Source: Mucilaginibacter sp.
GTDB lineage: Bacteria; Bacteroidota; Bacteroidia; Sphingobacteriales; Sphingobacteriaceae
DNA: 64,000 nucleotides
Direction of reading: 5' to 3'
NCBI RefSeq assembly: GCF_028288185.1
Contig: NZ_JAQBOF010000012.1
Coordinates: 1 to 64,000, forward strand
The notes beneath the pieces are model-generated. The model saw only the letters and a program-made list of their open reading frames with translations, had not been told where the DNA came from and did not search any database. Numbering within the stretch: position 1 is the stretch's first letter; the number at the start of each line of letters is the position of its first letter. Both the position numbers and the translations under genes were made by a program. Shown one piece after another: positions 45,018 to 53,940 of this stretch.

Positions 45018-46313
45018 ATGGATCAACAAAAAAGTAGTAGGCCACGCATAGTAATTGTCGGCGGAGGATTTGCAGGACTCCAATTAGCAAAAAAACTTAA
45101 AGACGCGCCGGTTGATGTACTGATGCTGGATAAACATAACTATCATACTTTCCAGCCATTGCTGTACCAGGTAGCAATGGGTGCTATCCCGGCAGATTCT
45201 ATCGCTTTCCCTATCCGCAGGATATTTACTTACCAGAATAATTTTAGCTTTAATCTGGCCCATGTAGAAACTATTAATGCTGAAGCCAATACTGTTAGCA
45301 CAAGCATTGGCGAAATTAACTACGATTACCTGGTTATTGCAACCGGATCAAACACCAATTTTTTTGGCAATAAAGATCTGGAAAGCTGTGTTATGCCAAT
45401 GAAGAATGTTCCCGAAGCGCTGAATCTGCGCGGATTTACCTTACAGCATCTGGAAAAAGCTATGGTTACTACAGATAAAGACGAGAAGGATGCCTTAATG
45501 ACCTTTGTAGTAGTTGGTGGCGGCCCAACAGGTGTTGAACTTGCAGGCGCATTAGGTGAAATGCGGCATTTGATATTAGAAAAAGATTATCATGGCTTGA
45601 GTAAGCATGATATGAAAGTTTACCTAATAGAAGGGAAAGATAGGTTATTGGCAGCGATGTCAGACGGAGCATCGAAAAAAGCTAAACAATTTTTGGCAGC
45701 TAATGATGTAATGATCTACAATAGTGTGCATGTTGAAAGCTATGATGGCTTAACCCTGAAGATTGACGATGGCATGATACTAAAAACCCGCAACGTATTT
45801 TGGGCGGCAGGGGTAATGGGCGAGGTACCGGCAGGAATTACTAATGCTACTTTAGTAAGAGGGGCGCGTATTGAAACGGATGATATAAGCCGGATTAAGG
45901 GCTATCAAAATATTTTTGCCATAGGCGATGTATCGGCAATTATCAGTGATGAATATCCTAACGGCCATCCAGGTGTTGCGCCAGCGGCAATACAACAAGG
46001 CGCATGGCTGGCAAAAAACCTGGTGCATATTGTTAACAATCAACCAACAGAACCATTTAAATATCATGATAAAGGCACATTAGCAACCATTGGCCGCAAC
46101 AAAGCAGTAGCCGATTTAGGGAAACTACATTTCCAGGGATTTTTTGCCTGGTTGTTATGGGGCTTTGTGCATATACTTTCGTTGGCTGGTTTCTCTAATA
46201 AAACATCGGTTATATTAACCTGGATGATCAACTATTTTACAAAGAACAGTGATAACCGTTTAATAATCCGCAGTTTTAACCGCGATACCCGAACGGTTGA
46301 ACCCGAAAAATAA
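45018..46313 (+). CDS. Type II NADH dehydrogenase-like NAD/FAD oxidoreductase (NDH-2)
   Basis: 431 residues. FAD motif IVGGGFAGLQLAKKL (about 14-28), NDH-2 hallmarks NYHTFQPLLYQVAMG and PIRRIF, NAD motif VVVGGGPTGVELAGAL, the second FAD motif FAIGDVSAI and the quinone-region pattern GHPGVAPAAIQQGAWLAKN. The C-terminal segment FFAWLLWGFVHILSLAGF is an amphipathic membrane-binding region. It would pass electrons from NADH to menaquinone without pumping. The antiporter gene follows closely, giving an apparent bioenergetic pair. Confidence 0.92.
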   Translation: MDQQKSSRPRIVIVGGGFAGLQLAKKLKDAPVDVLMLDKHNYHTFQPLLYQVAMGAIPADSIAFPIRRIFTYQNNFSFNLAHVETINAEANTVSTSIGEINYDYLVIATGSNTNFFGNKDLESCVMPMKNVPEALNLRGFTLQHLEKAMVTTDKDEKDALMTFVVVGGGPTGVELAGALGEMRHLILEKDYHGLSKHDMKVYLIEGKDRLLAAMSDGASKKAKQFLAANDVMIYNSVHVESYDGLTLKIDDGMILKTRNVFWAAGVMGEVPAGITNATLVRGARIETDDISRIKGYQNIFAIGDVSAIISDEYPNGHPGVAPAAIQQGAWLAKNLVHIVNNQPTEPFKYHDKGTLATIGRNKAVADLGKLHFQGFFAWLLWGFVHILSLAGFSNKTSVILTWMINYFTKNSDNRLIIRSFNRDTRTVEPEK

Positions 46314-46338
46314 ATTAATAAAGCTATATTATACCCCC

Positions 46339-47589
46339 ATGGACTTGTTTGTTATAATTGCTTTATTGGTTATTGTAAGTGCTTTTTACTCTTACATTAA
46401 TGTACGTTTTATTAAACTGCCCGGTACAATTGGCATTGTAACCATTGCTATAGTAATATCGGTAATAACTATAATTGTTGATTCTCTAAATCCAAGCATA
46501 GCACGATACCTTACCATTTTGGCAAAAAACATTAATTTTTCGCGGACGGTTCTAAATATCATGTTGGGTTTCCTACTGTTTTCGGGGTCATTTTCCTTAA
46601 ATACCAAGCGTTTAAAAAAAGAAATGCGCCCTGTATTTATGTTAAGCACTATCGGAGTTATATTATCTACCGTCATATTTGGCGGGTTGTTTTATGGGGT
46701 AACCATTTTGTTCCATATCCATATCCCACTGGTCTATTGTTTCTTATTTGGCGCATTGATATCGCCTACAGACCCGGTTGCTGTGGGTGCCATTATCAAA
46801 AACTCCAGACTGCCTGTAAACCTGGAAACCATAATTTCGGGCGAATCTTTGTTTAATGATGGTATTGGGCTGGTATTATTTGTTACAATACTGGAATTTA
46901 CCGAGTCGGGCGGTGATAACCTGGATTTTGCAAAGACGGCCCTTTTATTTGTACGGGAGGTTTTTGGAGGGATTATTTTAGGTGTTGTATTTGGTTTTAT
47001 TGCTTTCAGGTTAATGAAAACAATAACCGATTTTCAGACCATTGTACTGGTTTCGTTAGCGTTGGTGATGAGTATATCTGTAGTAGCTACGTTTCTGCAT
47101 TTTTCTATCCCTCTGGCTGTAGTTAGCGCGGGTCTGTTTGCAGGTAATCAAACTATAAACATTGATAGTACCGAGCATTCACACCAGGCATTAGAGAAAT
47201 TTTGGCAGTTGATAGATGAAATGTTGAACACTATTTTGTTTGTGATGATAGGCCTGCAAATGACCAACCTGCCATACCTAAATAATTATTGGCTTATAGG
47301 AGGGGTGAGTATAGTTGTGATATTAATAGCCCGATGGCTTAGCATTATGATACCACTCGCGTTTTTCAAAAAGATAGTTAGCAACAATATAAAAAACATT
47401 AATATTTTAACCTGGGCCGGTTTGCGCGGAGGTATTTCTATTGCATTAGCATTGTCATTACCCTATAGCCCATACCGACATATTATATTGGCAGGCGCTT
47501 ATTTTATAGTGATATTCTCTGTTGTGGTTCAGGGACTAACCTTAAACAAGGTTATTGATGCATCTATACCAAAAGAAGAAGAAAAATAG
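46339..47589 (+). CDS. Na+/H+ (cation:proton) antiporter, NhaP/CPA1 type
   Basis: About 416 residues with some 12 membrane helices. ALISPTDPVAVGAIIKNS and SGESLFNDGIGLVLFVTI are the CPA1 hallmarks (the ND pair binds the cation), and LTWAGLRGGISIALALSLP is the other conserved block. I start it at ATG 46339; an in-frame TTG at 46297 overlaps the NDH-2 gene end. It exchanges internal Na+ or K+ for protons. Co-occurrence with NDH-2 suggests coupling of respiration to ion homeostasis but this is inference. Confidence 0.92.
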   Translation: MDLFVIIALLVIVSAFYSYINVRFIKLPGTIGIVTIAIVISVITIIVDSLNPSIARYLTILAKNINFSRTVLNIMLGFLLFSGSFSLNTKRLKKEMRPVFMLSTIGVILSTVIFGGLFYGVTILFHIHIPLVYCFLFGALISPTDPVAVGAIIKNSRLPVNLETIISGESLFNDGIGLVLFVTILEFTESGGDNLDFAKTALLFVREVFGGIILGVVFGFIAFRLMKTITDFQTIVLVSLALVMSISVVATFLHFSIPLAVVSAGLFAGNQTINIDSTEHSHQALEKFWQLIDEMLNTILFVMIGLQMTNLPYLNNYWLIGGVSIVVILIARWLSIMIPLAFFKKIVSNNIKNINILTWAGLRGGISIALALSLPYSPYRHIILAGAYFIVIFSVVVQGLTLNKVIDASIPKEEEK

Positions 47590-47590
47590 T

Positions 47591-48199
47591 CTACTTTAAC
47601 TTACTCATATAAGCAGCAATTTCTTTTTCGTTAGAATCAGGTTTATTGCTTAACTCATTGATGATGTTGTCTCTTTCCTTTTCGGTTTTATTTTGACTTA
47701 GTTTTTTCTTTCCCTGTAGTTCATCAACAACAATTTCAAAGCCGGTGATTCCTTTCATCATATTCAATTTAAAATCCTGTGGTAGAGCGGCCCACTGTTT
47801 TAAATAATCAGCCTCGTAAAATTGGATAGTATGTTCCAGTAATTCTGCTTTTTGTTCAGGGTTTTCAATTAAAGTGGTGGTTCCGTAAGCATGTATCGCA
47901 ATATAGTTCCAGGTAGGTACGCTCTGCTCGGTTTCGTAATGTTTTGGCGAGATATAAGCATGCGGCTCAATAAATATAACTAACGGTTTACCATTTAATA
48001 TCTCCGCTGCCTGCGGATTTACTTTGGCAAAATGCGATGTCAGTATAATTTTATCATCCCGCTGCGAAACTACAAAAGGCAAATGCGTAGCAGATGGAAC
48101 TCCATCGCTAACTGTAACTATGGTAGCAAAACTATACCGCTGCATAAAGCTGATAGCTTCCTGCTGGTCGGTAATTAGAAATTGCTTTGGAATGTACAT
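47591..48199 (-). CDS. PaiB-like FMN-binding protein
   Basis: 202 residues of the PaiB family (FMN-binding negative transcriptional regulator fold). YIPKQFLITDQQEAISFMQRYSFATIVT opens it, followed by LPFVV, LTSHFAKVNPQ and AYISPKHYE, and the C-terminal helix ends IAAYMSKLK. Bacillus PaiB was described as a repressor of sporulation and protease genes, but the fold is a split-barrel FMN/flavin protein and the regulatory role is unproven for most members. It is the last gene of a leftward run with the arginine genes, 27 bases after argF'. Confidence 0.9.
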   Translation of the reverse strand: MYIPKQFLITDQQEAISFMQRYSFATIVTVSDGVPSATHLPFVVSQRDDKIILTSHFAKVNPQAAEILNGKPLVIFIEPHAYISPKHYETEQSVPTWNYIAIHAYGTTTLIENPEQKAELLEHTIQFYEADYLKQWAALPQDFKLNMMKGITGFEIVVDELQGKKKLSQNKTEKERDNIINELSNKPDSNEKEIAAYMSKLK

Positions 48200-48226
48200 T
48201 TAGTTAAGAGTCAAAATTAAGGCAAC

Positions 48227-49174
48227 CTATAAAGCTTCCAGCATCTGCTTTAAAACAGCTTGCGCGGCCCATACGCGATTGCTGGCTTCATGCACTACAA
48301 TGGAGCTCGGCCCGTCTAAAACTTCGGCAGAGAGCTCTAAATTACGGCGTACGGGCAGGCAATGCATTACCTTAGCATCATTAGTGATCTTTAGCTTATC
48401 ATTAGTTAACATCCAATCTTCATTGCCAGGGAAAATCTGTCCATAAGGCTCGTAAGCCGACCAGTTTTTTACATAGATAAAATCAGCGCCAGCTAAAGCT
48501 TCGTCCTGGTTGGCGGTGATGGTTGCGCCTTGTGTAAAATCTGTACAAAGCTCGTACCCGGCAGGGTGGGTGATGGTAAAATCGACATCAGCCTTACACA
48601 TCCATTCGGCAAACGAGTTTGGTACGGCTTGGGGTAAAGGCTTTATATGCGGCGCCCAGGTTAATACCACCTTTGGGCGCGCTTTTGTTTTTAACTCTTC
48701 AATCGTGACAAGATCAGCCAAGCTTTGCAACGGGTGGCGGGTAGCTGATTCAAGGCTCACCAACGGTACACCGCAAAACTCAACAAACTTGTTAAATACA
48801 ACTTCCGTATAATCTTCCTCACGATCTTTTAACCCCGGGAAAGAACGAACACCAATAATATCAACATATTGACCCATAACTGCTGCCGCTTCGCGGATAT
48901 GTTCAACAGTAGTGCCGTTCATTACAACATTATCACGCAACTCTAACGCCCATCCTTCTTTATCTATGTTAAGCACCATTACGTTCATACCCAAGTTAAG
49001 AGCAGCTTTTTGGGTACTCATGCGGGTGCGCAGGCTAGGATTCAAGAAAACCAAACCTAAAGTTTTGTTCTTACCCAGGTGCTGATGCGCATACGGATCT
49101 TTCTTTAATGCTAAAGCTTCGGCAACAAGTGCTTTTATATCGGTTACGTCGTTTACGGAAGAGAATAGTTTCAT
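48227..49174 (-). CDS. argF': N-acyl-L-ornithine carbamoyltransferase (argF' type), predicted succinylornithine form
   Basis: 315 residues. The carbamoyl-phosphate loop is SLRTR (47-51), with HCLPVRR later. The protein lacks the ordinary OTCase ornithine motif and instead has GVRSFPGL and ESATRHPLQSLADL, the pattern of N-acylornithine transcarbamylases. At the position of Glu92 of the Xanthomonas acetylornithine enzyme (Pro90 in the Bacteroides fragilis succinylornithine enzyme) it has Val90 in TTVEH. Published mutants show that small hydrophobic residues here give succinylornithine specificity. So the N-succinyl route is predicted. It is downstream of argD on the same strand, with a repeat between. 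Confidence 0.9.
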   Translation of the reverse strand: MKLFSSVNDVTDIKALVAEALALKKDPYAHQHLGKNKTLGLVFLNPSLRTRMSTQKAALNLGMNVMVLNIDKEGWALELRDNVVMNGTTVEHIREAAAVMGQYVDIIGVRSFPGLKDREEDYTEVVFNKFVEFCGVPLVSLESATRHPLQSLADLVTIEELKTKARPKVVLTWAPHIKPLPQAVPNSFAEWMCKADVDFTITHPAGYELCTDFTQGATITANQDEALAGADFIYVKNWSAYEPYGQIFPGNEDWMLTNDKLKITNDAKVMHCLPVRRNLELSAEVLDGPSSIVVHEASNRVWAAQAVLKQMLEAL

Positions 49175-49188
49175 AATATTATATTCTT

Positions 49189-49347
49189 TGTCATCTCGAC
49201 CAAAGGGAGAGATCTATACACGATAGGTGGTAAATATGCTTGTGTATAGATTTTTTCGCTACGCTCAAGAGAATAGTTTTCGCTACGCTCAAGAGAATAG
49301 TTTTCGCTACGCTCAAGAGAATAGTTTTCGCTACGCTCGAAATGACA
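49189..49347. repeat. Palindromic repeat with internal 24-bp tandem array
   Basis: Outer ends TGTCATCTCGA (49189-49199) and TCGAAATGACA (49337-49347) are inverted. Inner arms GATCTATACAC and GTGTATAGAT are also inverted. A 24-base unit beginning CGCTACGCTC is repeated three times at 49257-49328, followed by a partial copy. The overall design matches the element at 12790-12872. It lies between argF' and argD. Confidence 0.88.
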
Positions 49348-49351
49348 TTTA

Positions 49352-50479
49352 TTATTTATTGAGTACAGTTGTAAAAGCCTCTAAAAACCTATCGGCATGC
49401 GCTTTAGTTAAATTTAAAGCAGGTAATAGCCTGATAACATTTGGTTTAGCTTCGCCAGTAAAGATATGATGTTTAAATAACAAGTCCTTTTTAGCGGTGG
49501 CATATTCGGCAGGCAGGTCAATGCCGATCATTAATCCCCGGCCACGTACCTCAGTAACCTGCTTGAATTTTTTAAGCTCATCAATTAAATAGCCTCCAAC
49601 TTCGGCAGCGTTTTGCATCAGGTTATCCTGCTCCATAACCTCTAATACAGCTAAAGCAGCCGCGCAAGCCAAATGATTACCGCCAAATGTAGTGCCCAGC
49701 ATACCATAAGCAGGTTGGATTTTTGGCGATATGCTAATGGCCCCGATAGGGAAACCATTGCCAATACCTTTCGCCATAGTATAAATATCGGCGTTAACTC
49801 CTGCAAAATCATGCGAGTAAAACTTACCCGTACGGCCATAGCCACATTGTACAGTATCAGCTATAAAAACGGCATTATATTTGTCGCAAAGCGATCTGAT
49901 CTTTTGCAGGAAACTCTCAGGCGCTACCTGTATGCCGCCAACGCCTTGTATGCCTTCTATTATTATTGAGGATACTTCGTTATCCGCGAAAGCTTGCTCT
50001 AACGCGGCTTCATCTTTCCAGGGCAATCTAATTACATTGTCCGTTTCATTGATAGGGGCAACGATCTTTGGGTTATCAGTAACTGCAACCGCTAATGAGG
50101 TACGGCCATGAAAAGCGCCGGTAAAGCAAATAACTTTCTTTTTACCATTATAGAAAGATGCCAGTTTTAAAGCATTCTCGTTTGCCTCGGCTCCCGAACT
50201 AACTAAAAATAGCTGATAATCTTCTTTGCCTGATACATGGCCCAGCTTCTCGGCCAATTCTTGCTGTAGCGGTATTTCGATAGAGTTAGAATAGAAGCCG
50301 ATTTTATGTAGTTGATCTTCCAACCGTCTTACATAATGGGGGTGAGTATGGCCGATAGAAATAACGGCATGGCCACCATATAAGTCAAGGTACTCTTGCC
50401 CTTTATCATCATAAACCAAACTGCCAACGCCTTTTACAATGTTGATTGGATTGATTGGATATACATTGAATAATTTCAT
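49352..50479 (-). CDS. argD: N-acyl-ornithine aminotransferase (ArgD type)
   Basis: 375 residues, class III PLP aminotransferase. FLVSSGAEANENALKLA, TGAFHGRTSLAVAVTDN and the DTVQCGYGRTGKFYSH block precede the PLP lysine in YTMAKGIGNGFPIGA. ARGF-like C-terminal VRGRGLMIGIDL is typical of acetylornithine/succinylornithine aminotransferases. It converts acyl-glutamate semialdehyde to acyl-ornithine. It follows argC with 65 bases between, in the order GNAT-argG-cupin-argC-argD-argF'. Confidence 0.95.
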   Translation of the reverse strand: MKLFNVYPINPINIVKGVGSLVYDDKGQEYLDLYGGHAVISIGHTHPHYVRRLEDQLHKIGFYSNSIEIPLQQELAEKLGHVSGKEDYQLFLVSSGAEANENALKLASFYNGKKKVICFTGAFHGRTSLAVAVTDNPKIVAPINETDNVIRLPWKDEAALEQAFADNEVSSIIIEGIQGVGGIQVAPESFLQKIRSLCDKYNAVFIADTVQCGYGRTGKFYSHDFAGVNADIYTMAKGIGNGFPIGAISISPKIQPAYGMLGTTFGGNHLACAAALAVLEVMEQDNLMQNAAEVGGYLIDELKKFKQVTEVRGRGLMIGIDLPAEYATAKKDLLFKHHIFTGEAKPNVIRLLPALNLTKAHADRFLEAFTTVLNK

Positions 50480-50544
50480 TTTTATTTAGATAAGATATTA
50501 AAATTAAGATACTTAATTAACCCGGATCGAAGGTGGCTGGTGGC

Positions 50545-51543
50545 TTAAAAACCTGTCGCCTTCAATCGTAGACCTGCGCGCTCGTCAAGGCCAAACATCA
50601 AGTTCATGTTCTGAACCGCCTGGCCAGAGGCACCTTTAAGTAAATTATCTAACATGCTTATAATGAATAATTTATTACCATATTTCTTAACCTGTAAAAA
50701 CACTTTATTGGTATTTACTATTTGTTTAAGGTCTATATTCCGGATGGTTACATGTGTGAACGGGTGGCCGGCGTAAAAGTCCTTAAATAATTTTAATGCT
50801 TCTTCTTCTGATAGGTCGCTATCCATATAAATTGATGCGAATATCCCTCTGGTAAAATCGCCTCTGTATGGAATAAAATTTAAAGTTTGATTAAAAGCAG
50901 GCTGTAGCTGTTTTAACGATTCGCCTATCTCATTTAAATGCTGGTGATTAAAAACTTTATAAACCGATAGGTTATCATTACGCCAGGTAAAATGCGAAGT
51001 AGCTGCCAAGCTCTGCCCGGCACCCGTAGAGCCGGTTGTGGCAGAAACATGTACTTCGCTATTTAATAATCCTTTGGATGCCAATGGCAATAAACCCAAC
51101 TGTAAACAGGTAGCAAAACAACCTGGATTAGCAATATTTTGTGCCGATTTGATAGCATCCCTGTTTAACTCAGGTAAACCGTATACAAAGTTTTTACTTT
51201 TTACTTTTGAATTTTCACTTAATCTAAAGTCCTGGCTCAAGTCAATGATTTTTACACTATCGGGTATCGCGTTAGCATCTAAAAATTTCTTCGCATCGCC
51301 ATGTCCCACACATAAAAATAGTACGTCTATATCGGTTGATAGCTCGCCAGTGAATTTTAGATCAGTATCACCAAAAAGATCGGTATGTACATCATAAATA
51401 TAGTTACCCGCGTTACTGGTACTAATTACAAAGGCAATATCAACATTGGGGTGGTTAACCAATATCCGCAGCATTTCGCCGCCTGTATAGCCTGCACCGC
51501 CAATAATTCCGGCTTTTATTTTATTTGATTTCAATTCTGTCAT
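50545..51543 (-). CDS. argC: N-acyl-gamma-glutamyl-phosphate reductase
   Basis: About 332 residues from ATG 51543 (MTELKSNKIKAGI); a longer start at 51597 lies inside the cupin gene and adds no family feature. GGAGYTGGEMLRILVNHP is the Rossmann start, NPGCFATCLQLGLLPL carries the catalytic Cys, and GSTGAGQSLAATSHFTW and HQHLNEI follow. It reduces acyl-glutamyl phosphate to the semialdehyde. It overlaps the cupin gene end by 23 bases, so expression of the two is coupled. Confidence 0.95.
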   Translation of the reverse strand: MTELKSNKIKAGIIGGAGYTGGEMLRILVNHPNVDIAFVISTSNAGNYIYDVHTDLFGDTDLKFTGELSTDIDVLFLCVGHGDAKKFLDANAIPDSVKIIDLSQDFRLSENSKVKSKNFVYGLPELNRDAIKSAQNIANPGCFATCLQLGLLPLASKGLLNSEVHVSATTGSTGAGQSLAATSHFTWRNDNLSVYKVFNHQHLNEIGESLKQLQPAFNQTLNFIPYRGDFTRGIFASIYMDSDLSEEEALKLFKDFYAGHPFTHVTIRNIDLKQIVNTNKVFLQVKKYGNKLFIISMLDNLLKGASGQAVQNMNLMFGLDERAGLRLKATGF

Positions 51544-51871
51544 TTTTTGTAGATGGATAAGAATATAAAATAAACTCCAGGTCTGTATTTTGATCATTAG
51601 CTATAAAATGCTTTTGATTTGGGTTGATCTGGATTGCCTGCTGCTCTCTTAACTCGGTGACACTACCGTCAATAGTAAACTTTGCCCGTCCTTTTAAAAT
51701 AAAAAAGAATTGGGTAGCTAGCTCATGATAATGCAGCTTTTCGGCTGTATCAGGGGGCATTAATTCTTGTTTAACAGATAGTGCATCGGTATCAACAAAA
51801 GTCCACCCGTGGCAATCATCACCCCAGGTATAATGTTCTAAACATTCGCCTTTTGAAAATACCGTATTCAT
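51521..51871 (-). CDS. Small cupin-domain protein within the arginine operon
   Basis: 116 residues of a single cupin barrel. PPDTAEKLHYHELATQFFFILKGRAKFTIDG contains the first cupin motif with metal-binding His residues (HYH and a later position), and IQINPNQKHFIANDQ holds the second. It overlaps argG by one base and argC by 23. Its role is unknown; a regulatory or ligand-binding function for an arginine intermediate is possible. Position inside the operon suggests it is not accidental. Confidence 0.88.
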   Translation of the reverse strand: MNTVFSKGECLEHYTWGDDCHGWTFVDTDALSVKQELMPPDTAEKLHYHELATQFFFILKGRAKFTIDGSVTELREQQAIQINPNQKHFIANDQNTDLEFILYSYPSTKNDRIEIK

Positions 51872-53067
51872 TATCCTTCGCTGTTTACTTTATGGTAGAT
51901 CATTACCTGGTTGCCAAATATTTTGGAGAATCCTTTAACATCATCGCCGCTCCATGAATTGTTCATTTCGCCATAGGTGCCAAATTTGTTCGACATCAAG
52001 TCATGATCCGACTCAATACCAATTACCTGGAAACGATATGGGTGCAATTGCACAAATACTTTACCGCTCACGTTTTTCTGTGTATCGGTTAAAAAAGCCT
52101 CCATGTTACGCATAATAGGGTCATGAAACTGGCCCTCATGCAGCCAATTACCGTAGAACATAGAAAGCTGATCTTTCCATGTTAACTGCCATTTGGTTAA
52201 GGTATGTTTTTCTAACGTATGGTGCGCTTTTATAATGATCATTGGAGCAGCTGCCTCAAAACCTACACGGCCCTTAATACCGATTATGGTATCACCAACA
52301 TGTATGTCACGGCCAATGCCATAAGGCTGAGCAATAGCTTGTAAAGCCTGGATAACCTGGGTTGGATGATCGTACTTTTTGCCGTTAAGGGCAACCAATT
52401 CGCCTTTTTCAAAAGTAAGCTCAATATCTTTTGCTTCGGTTTCAGTAACCTGTGTAGGCCATGCTTCTTCAGGTAGGCCCAGGTTTGAAGTTAAGGTTTC
52501 TTTGCCCCCAACTGATGTACCCCAGATACCTTTGTTGATAGAGTATTTGGCTTTTTCGAAGTTCATTTCAACGCCGTGCTTTTTCAAATACTCAATCTCA
52601 GCTTCGCGACTTAATTTCAGGTCACGGATAGGAGTGATGATCTTCACCTCTGGTACCAGGATATTAAATATCATATCAAACCTTACCTGGTCATTACCGG
52701 CACCGGTACTGCCATGGGCAACAAACTCGGCACCAATTTCTTTAGCGTAGTTAGCAATGGCAGTAGCCTGGCTAACACGCTCGGCACTTACCGATAGCGG
52801 ATAGGTATTATTTTTTAATACGTTACCATATATCAAATAGCGTACGCAGGTATTATAAAAGTTTTCGGTCTCGTCAACTACATGGTGTGAGGTTACACCC
52901 ATTTCGTAAGCGCGTTTTTCAACCTGGTTCAATTCTTCAGCACTAAAGCCACCGGTATTTACAATAACCGAGTGTACCTCATAACCAAGATCTCTTGTTA
53001 AATATATACAGCAAAATGATGTATCCAAACCGCCACTGTATGCTAGTACTACTTTTTTCTTTTCCAT
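51871..53067 (-). CDS. argG: Argininosuccinate synthase
   Basis: Joins citrulline and aspartate. 398 residues. AYSGGLDTSFCCIYL is the PP-loop, HGSTGAGNDQVRFDM and the middle INKGIWGTSVGGKET follow the usual order, and the C-terminal multimerisation segment is present. argH is not in this window. The next gene upstream is the GNAT, 83 bases away with a palindromic repeat (53082-53145) between. Confidence 0.97.
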   Translation of the reverse strand: MEKKKVVLAYSGGLDTSFCCIYLTRDLGYEVHSVIVNTGGFSAEELNQVEKRAYEMGVTSHHVVDETENFYNTCVRYLIYGNVLKNNTYPLSVSAERVSQATAIANYAKEIGAEFVAHGSTGAGNDQVRFDMIFNILVPEVKIITPIRDLKLSREAEIEYLKKHGVEMNFEKAKYSINKGIWGTSVGGKETLTSNLGLPEEAWPTQVTETEAKDIELTFEKGELVALNGKKYDHPTQVIQALQAIAQPYGIGRDIHVGDTIIGIKGRVGFEAAAPMIIIKAHHTLEKHTLTKWQLTWKDQLSMFYGNWLHEGQFHDPIMRNMEAFLTDTQKNVSGKVFVQLHPYRFQVIGIESDHDLMSNKFGTYGEMNNSWSGDDVKGFSKIFGNQVMIYHKVNSEG

Positions 53068-53081
53068 TGTATTCTTCTGAT

Positions 53082-53145
53082 GTAGAGACGCAATATTTTG
53101 CGTCTTATAAATGTTATTCAGAGACGCAAAGTATTACGTCTCTAC
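53082..53145. repeat. GTAGAGACGCAA-type palindrome
   Basis: GTAGAGACG at the left end and CGTCTCTAC at the right end are inverted, and within each half AGACGCAA/TTGCGTCT form smaller dyads. It lies between the GNAT gene and argG. Confidence 0.8.
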
Positions 53146-53149
53146 GGTG

Positions 53150-53827
53150 TTAAAATATTTTAGCAGTATCTTGTCCAAAATTTTTAATGGCACTCTCAAT
53201 ACGCTCAAATAAAGTTGCTTTGTGTGTTATCTTTTTAAGCTTATCATCATCTTCATGCTCTTTTTTCTTCTCGGCGTCTTTAGCTTTCTCTACCGGGTCA
53301 AAAAGCATGGCGGTACACATGCAATTTTTGCGTTCCTTCATGGTCAATATGTCGTAATTAACACAACTACGACAGCCTTTCCAAAATTCTTCATCCTGGG
53401 TAAGTTCAGAATAGGTAACGGGTTCATAACCTAACTCCGAGTTGATCTTCATTACCGCCAATCCGGTAGTTAAACCAAATAGCTTAGCCTCAGGATATTT
53501 AGTTCTTGAAAGCTCGAATATTTTATGTTTAATAGCTTTAGCCAAACCTGCTTTACGGTATTGGGGCGCTACTATTAAACCCGAGTTGGCCACAAAATCG
53601 CCATGGCTCCAGGTTTCAATGTAGCAAAAGCCTGCCCAGGTACCATCTTTATGTAAAGCGATGACAGCTTTACCCTCCAACATTTTGTTGGCAACATACT
53701 CAGGTGTGCGCTGGGCTATGCCCGTACCCCGTGCCTTTGCCGACTCGGCCATCTCATCGCAAATGACGGGCGCAAAGTCTACATGCTGGGCGGTAGCAAC
53801 CTGAATATCAAAATCTTGTATAGTCAT
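53150..53827 (-). CDS. GNAT acyltransferase, candidate first enzyme of arginine synthesis
   Basis: 225 residues. The GNAT core has the acyl-CoA loop APQYRKAGLAKAIKH and the strands before it, ending in FGLTTGLAVMKIN. A Cys-rich segment CRSC...CMC (about 155-175) is unusual for GNATs and is shared with a group found in arginine loci of Bacteroidota. No classical ArgA or ArgJ is in the window, so this GNAT is the best candidate for N-acylglutamate synthase here. Given Val90 in argF', succinyl-CoA may be the donor. A Bacteroides homologue has been proposed as N-succinylglutamate synthase; confirm that statement in the literature. Confidence 0.8.
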   Translation of the reverse strand: MTIQDFDIQVATAQHVDFAPVICDEMAESAKARGTGIAQRTPEYVANKMLEGKAVIALHKDGTWAGFCYIETWSHGDFVANSGLIVAPQYRKAGLAKAIKHKIFELSRTKYPEAKLFGLTTGLAVMKINSELGYEPVTYSELTQDEEFWKGCRSCVNYDILTMKERKNCMCTAMLFDPVEKAKDAEKKKEHEDDDKLKKITHKATLFERIESAIKNFGQDTAKIF

Positions 53828-53836
53828 TGTAAATAG

Positions 53837-53877
53837 AAAAAATTACTGTTAAAGTTTGGCTTTTGGCCTAAAGTAAT
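53837..53877 (-). terminator. Candidate arg attenuator hairpin
   Basis: On the minus strand ATTACT and AGTAAT pair around an inner TTTAGGC/GCCAAA stem, followed by TTTTTT. It lies about 10 bases before the GNAT start and after the Arg-rich leader frame. A second hairpin (GAAGTTT/AAACTTC) lies upstream at about 53894-53910 and its arms could compete with it. Confidence 0.5.
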
Positions 53878-53940
53878 TAATAATGTTTGTTGAAGAAGTT
53901 TAAAAAACTTCGGTTGACGGGCAATAGAGTATGCTGGCAA

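Noticed and set aside
49257..49338. CRISPR array
   Set aside because: Units are adjacent without unique spacers; it is a tandem repeat inside a palindrome.
49227..49469. A plus-strand frame reading through the 24-base tandem repeat with repeated FRYAQENS-like peptide
   Set aside because: The peptide is a by-product of the repeat (24 is divisible by 3) and the frame runs antisense into argD; it is not a gene.
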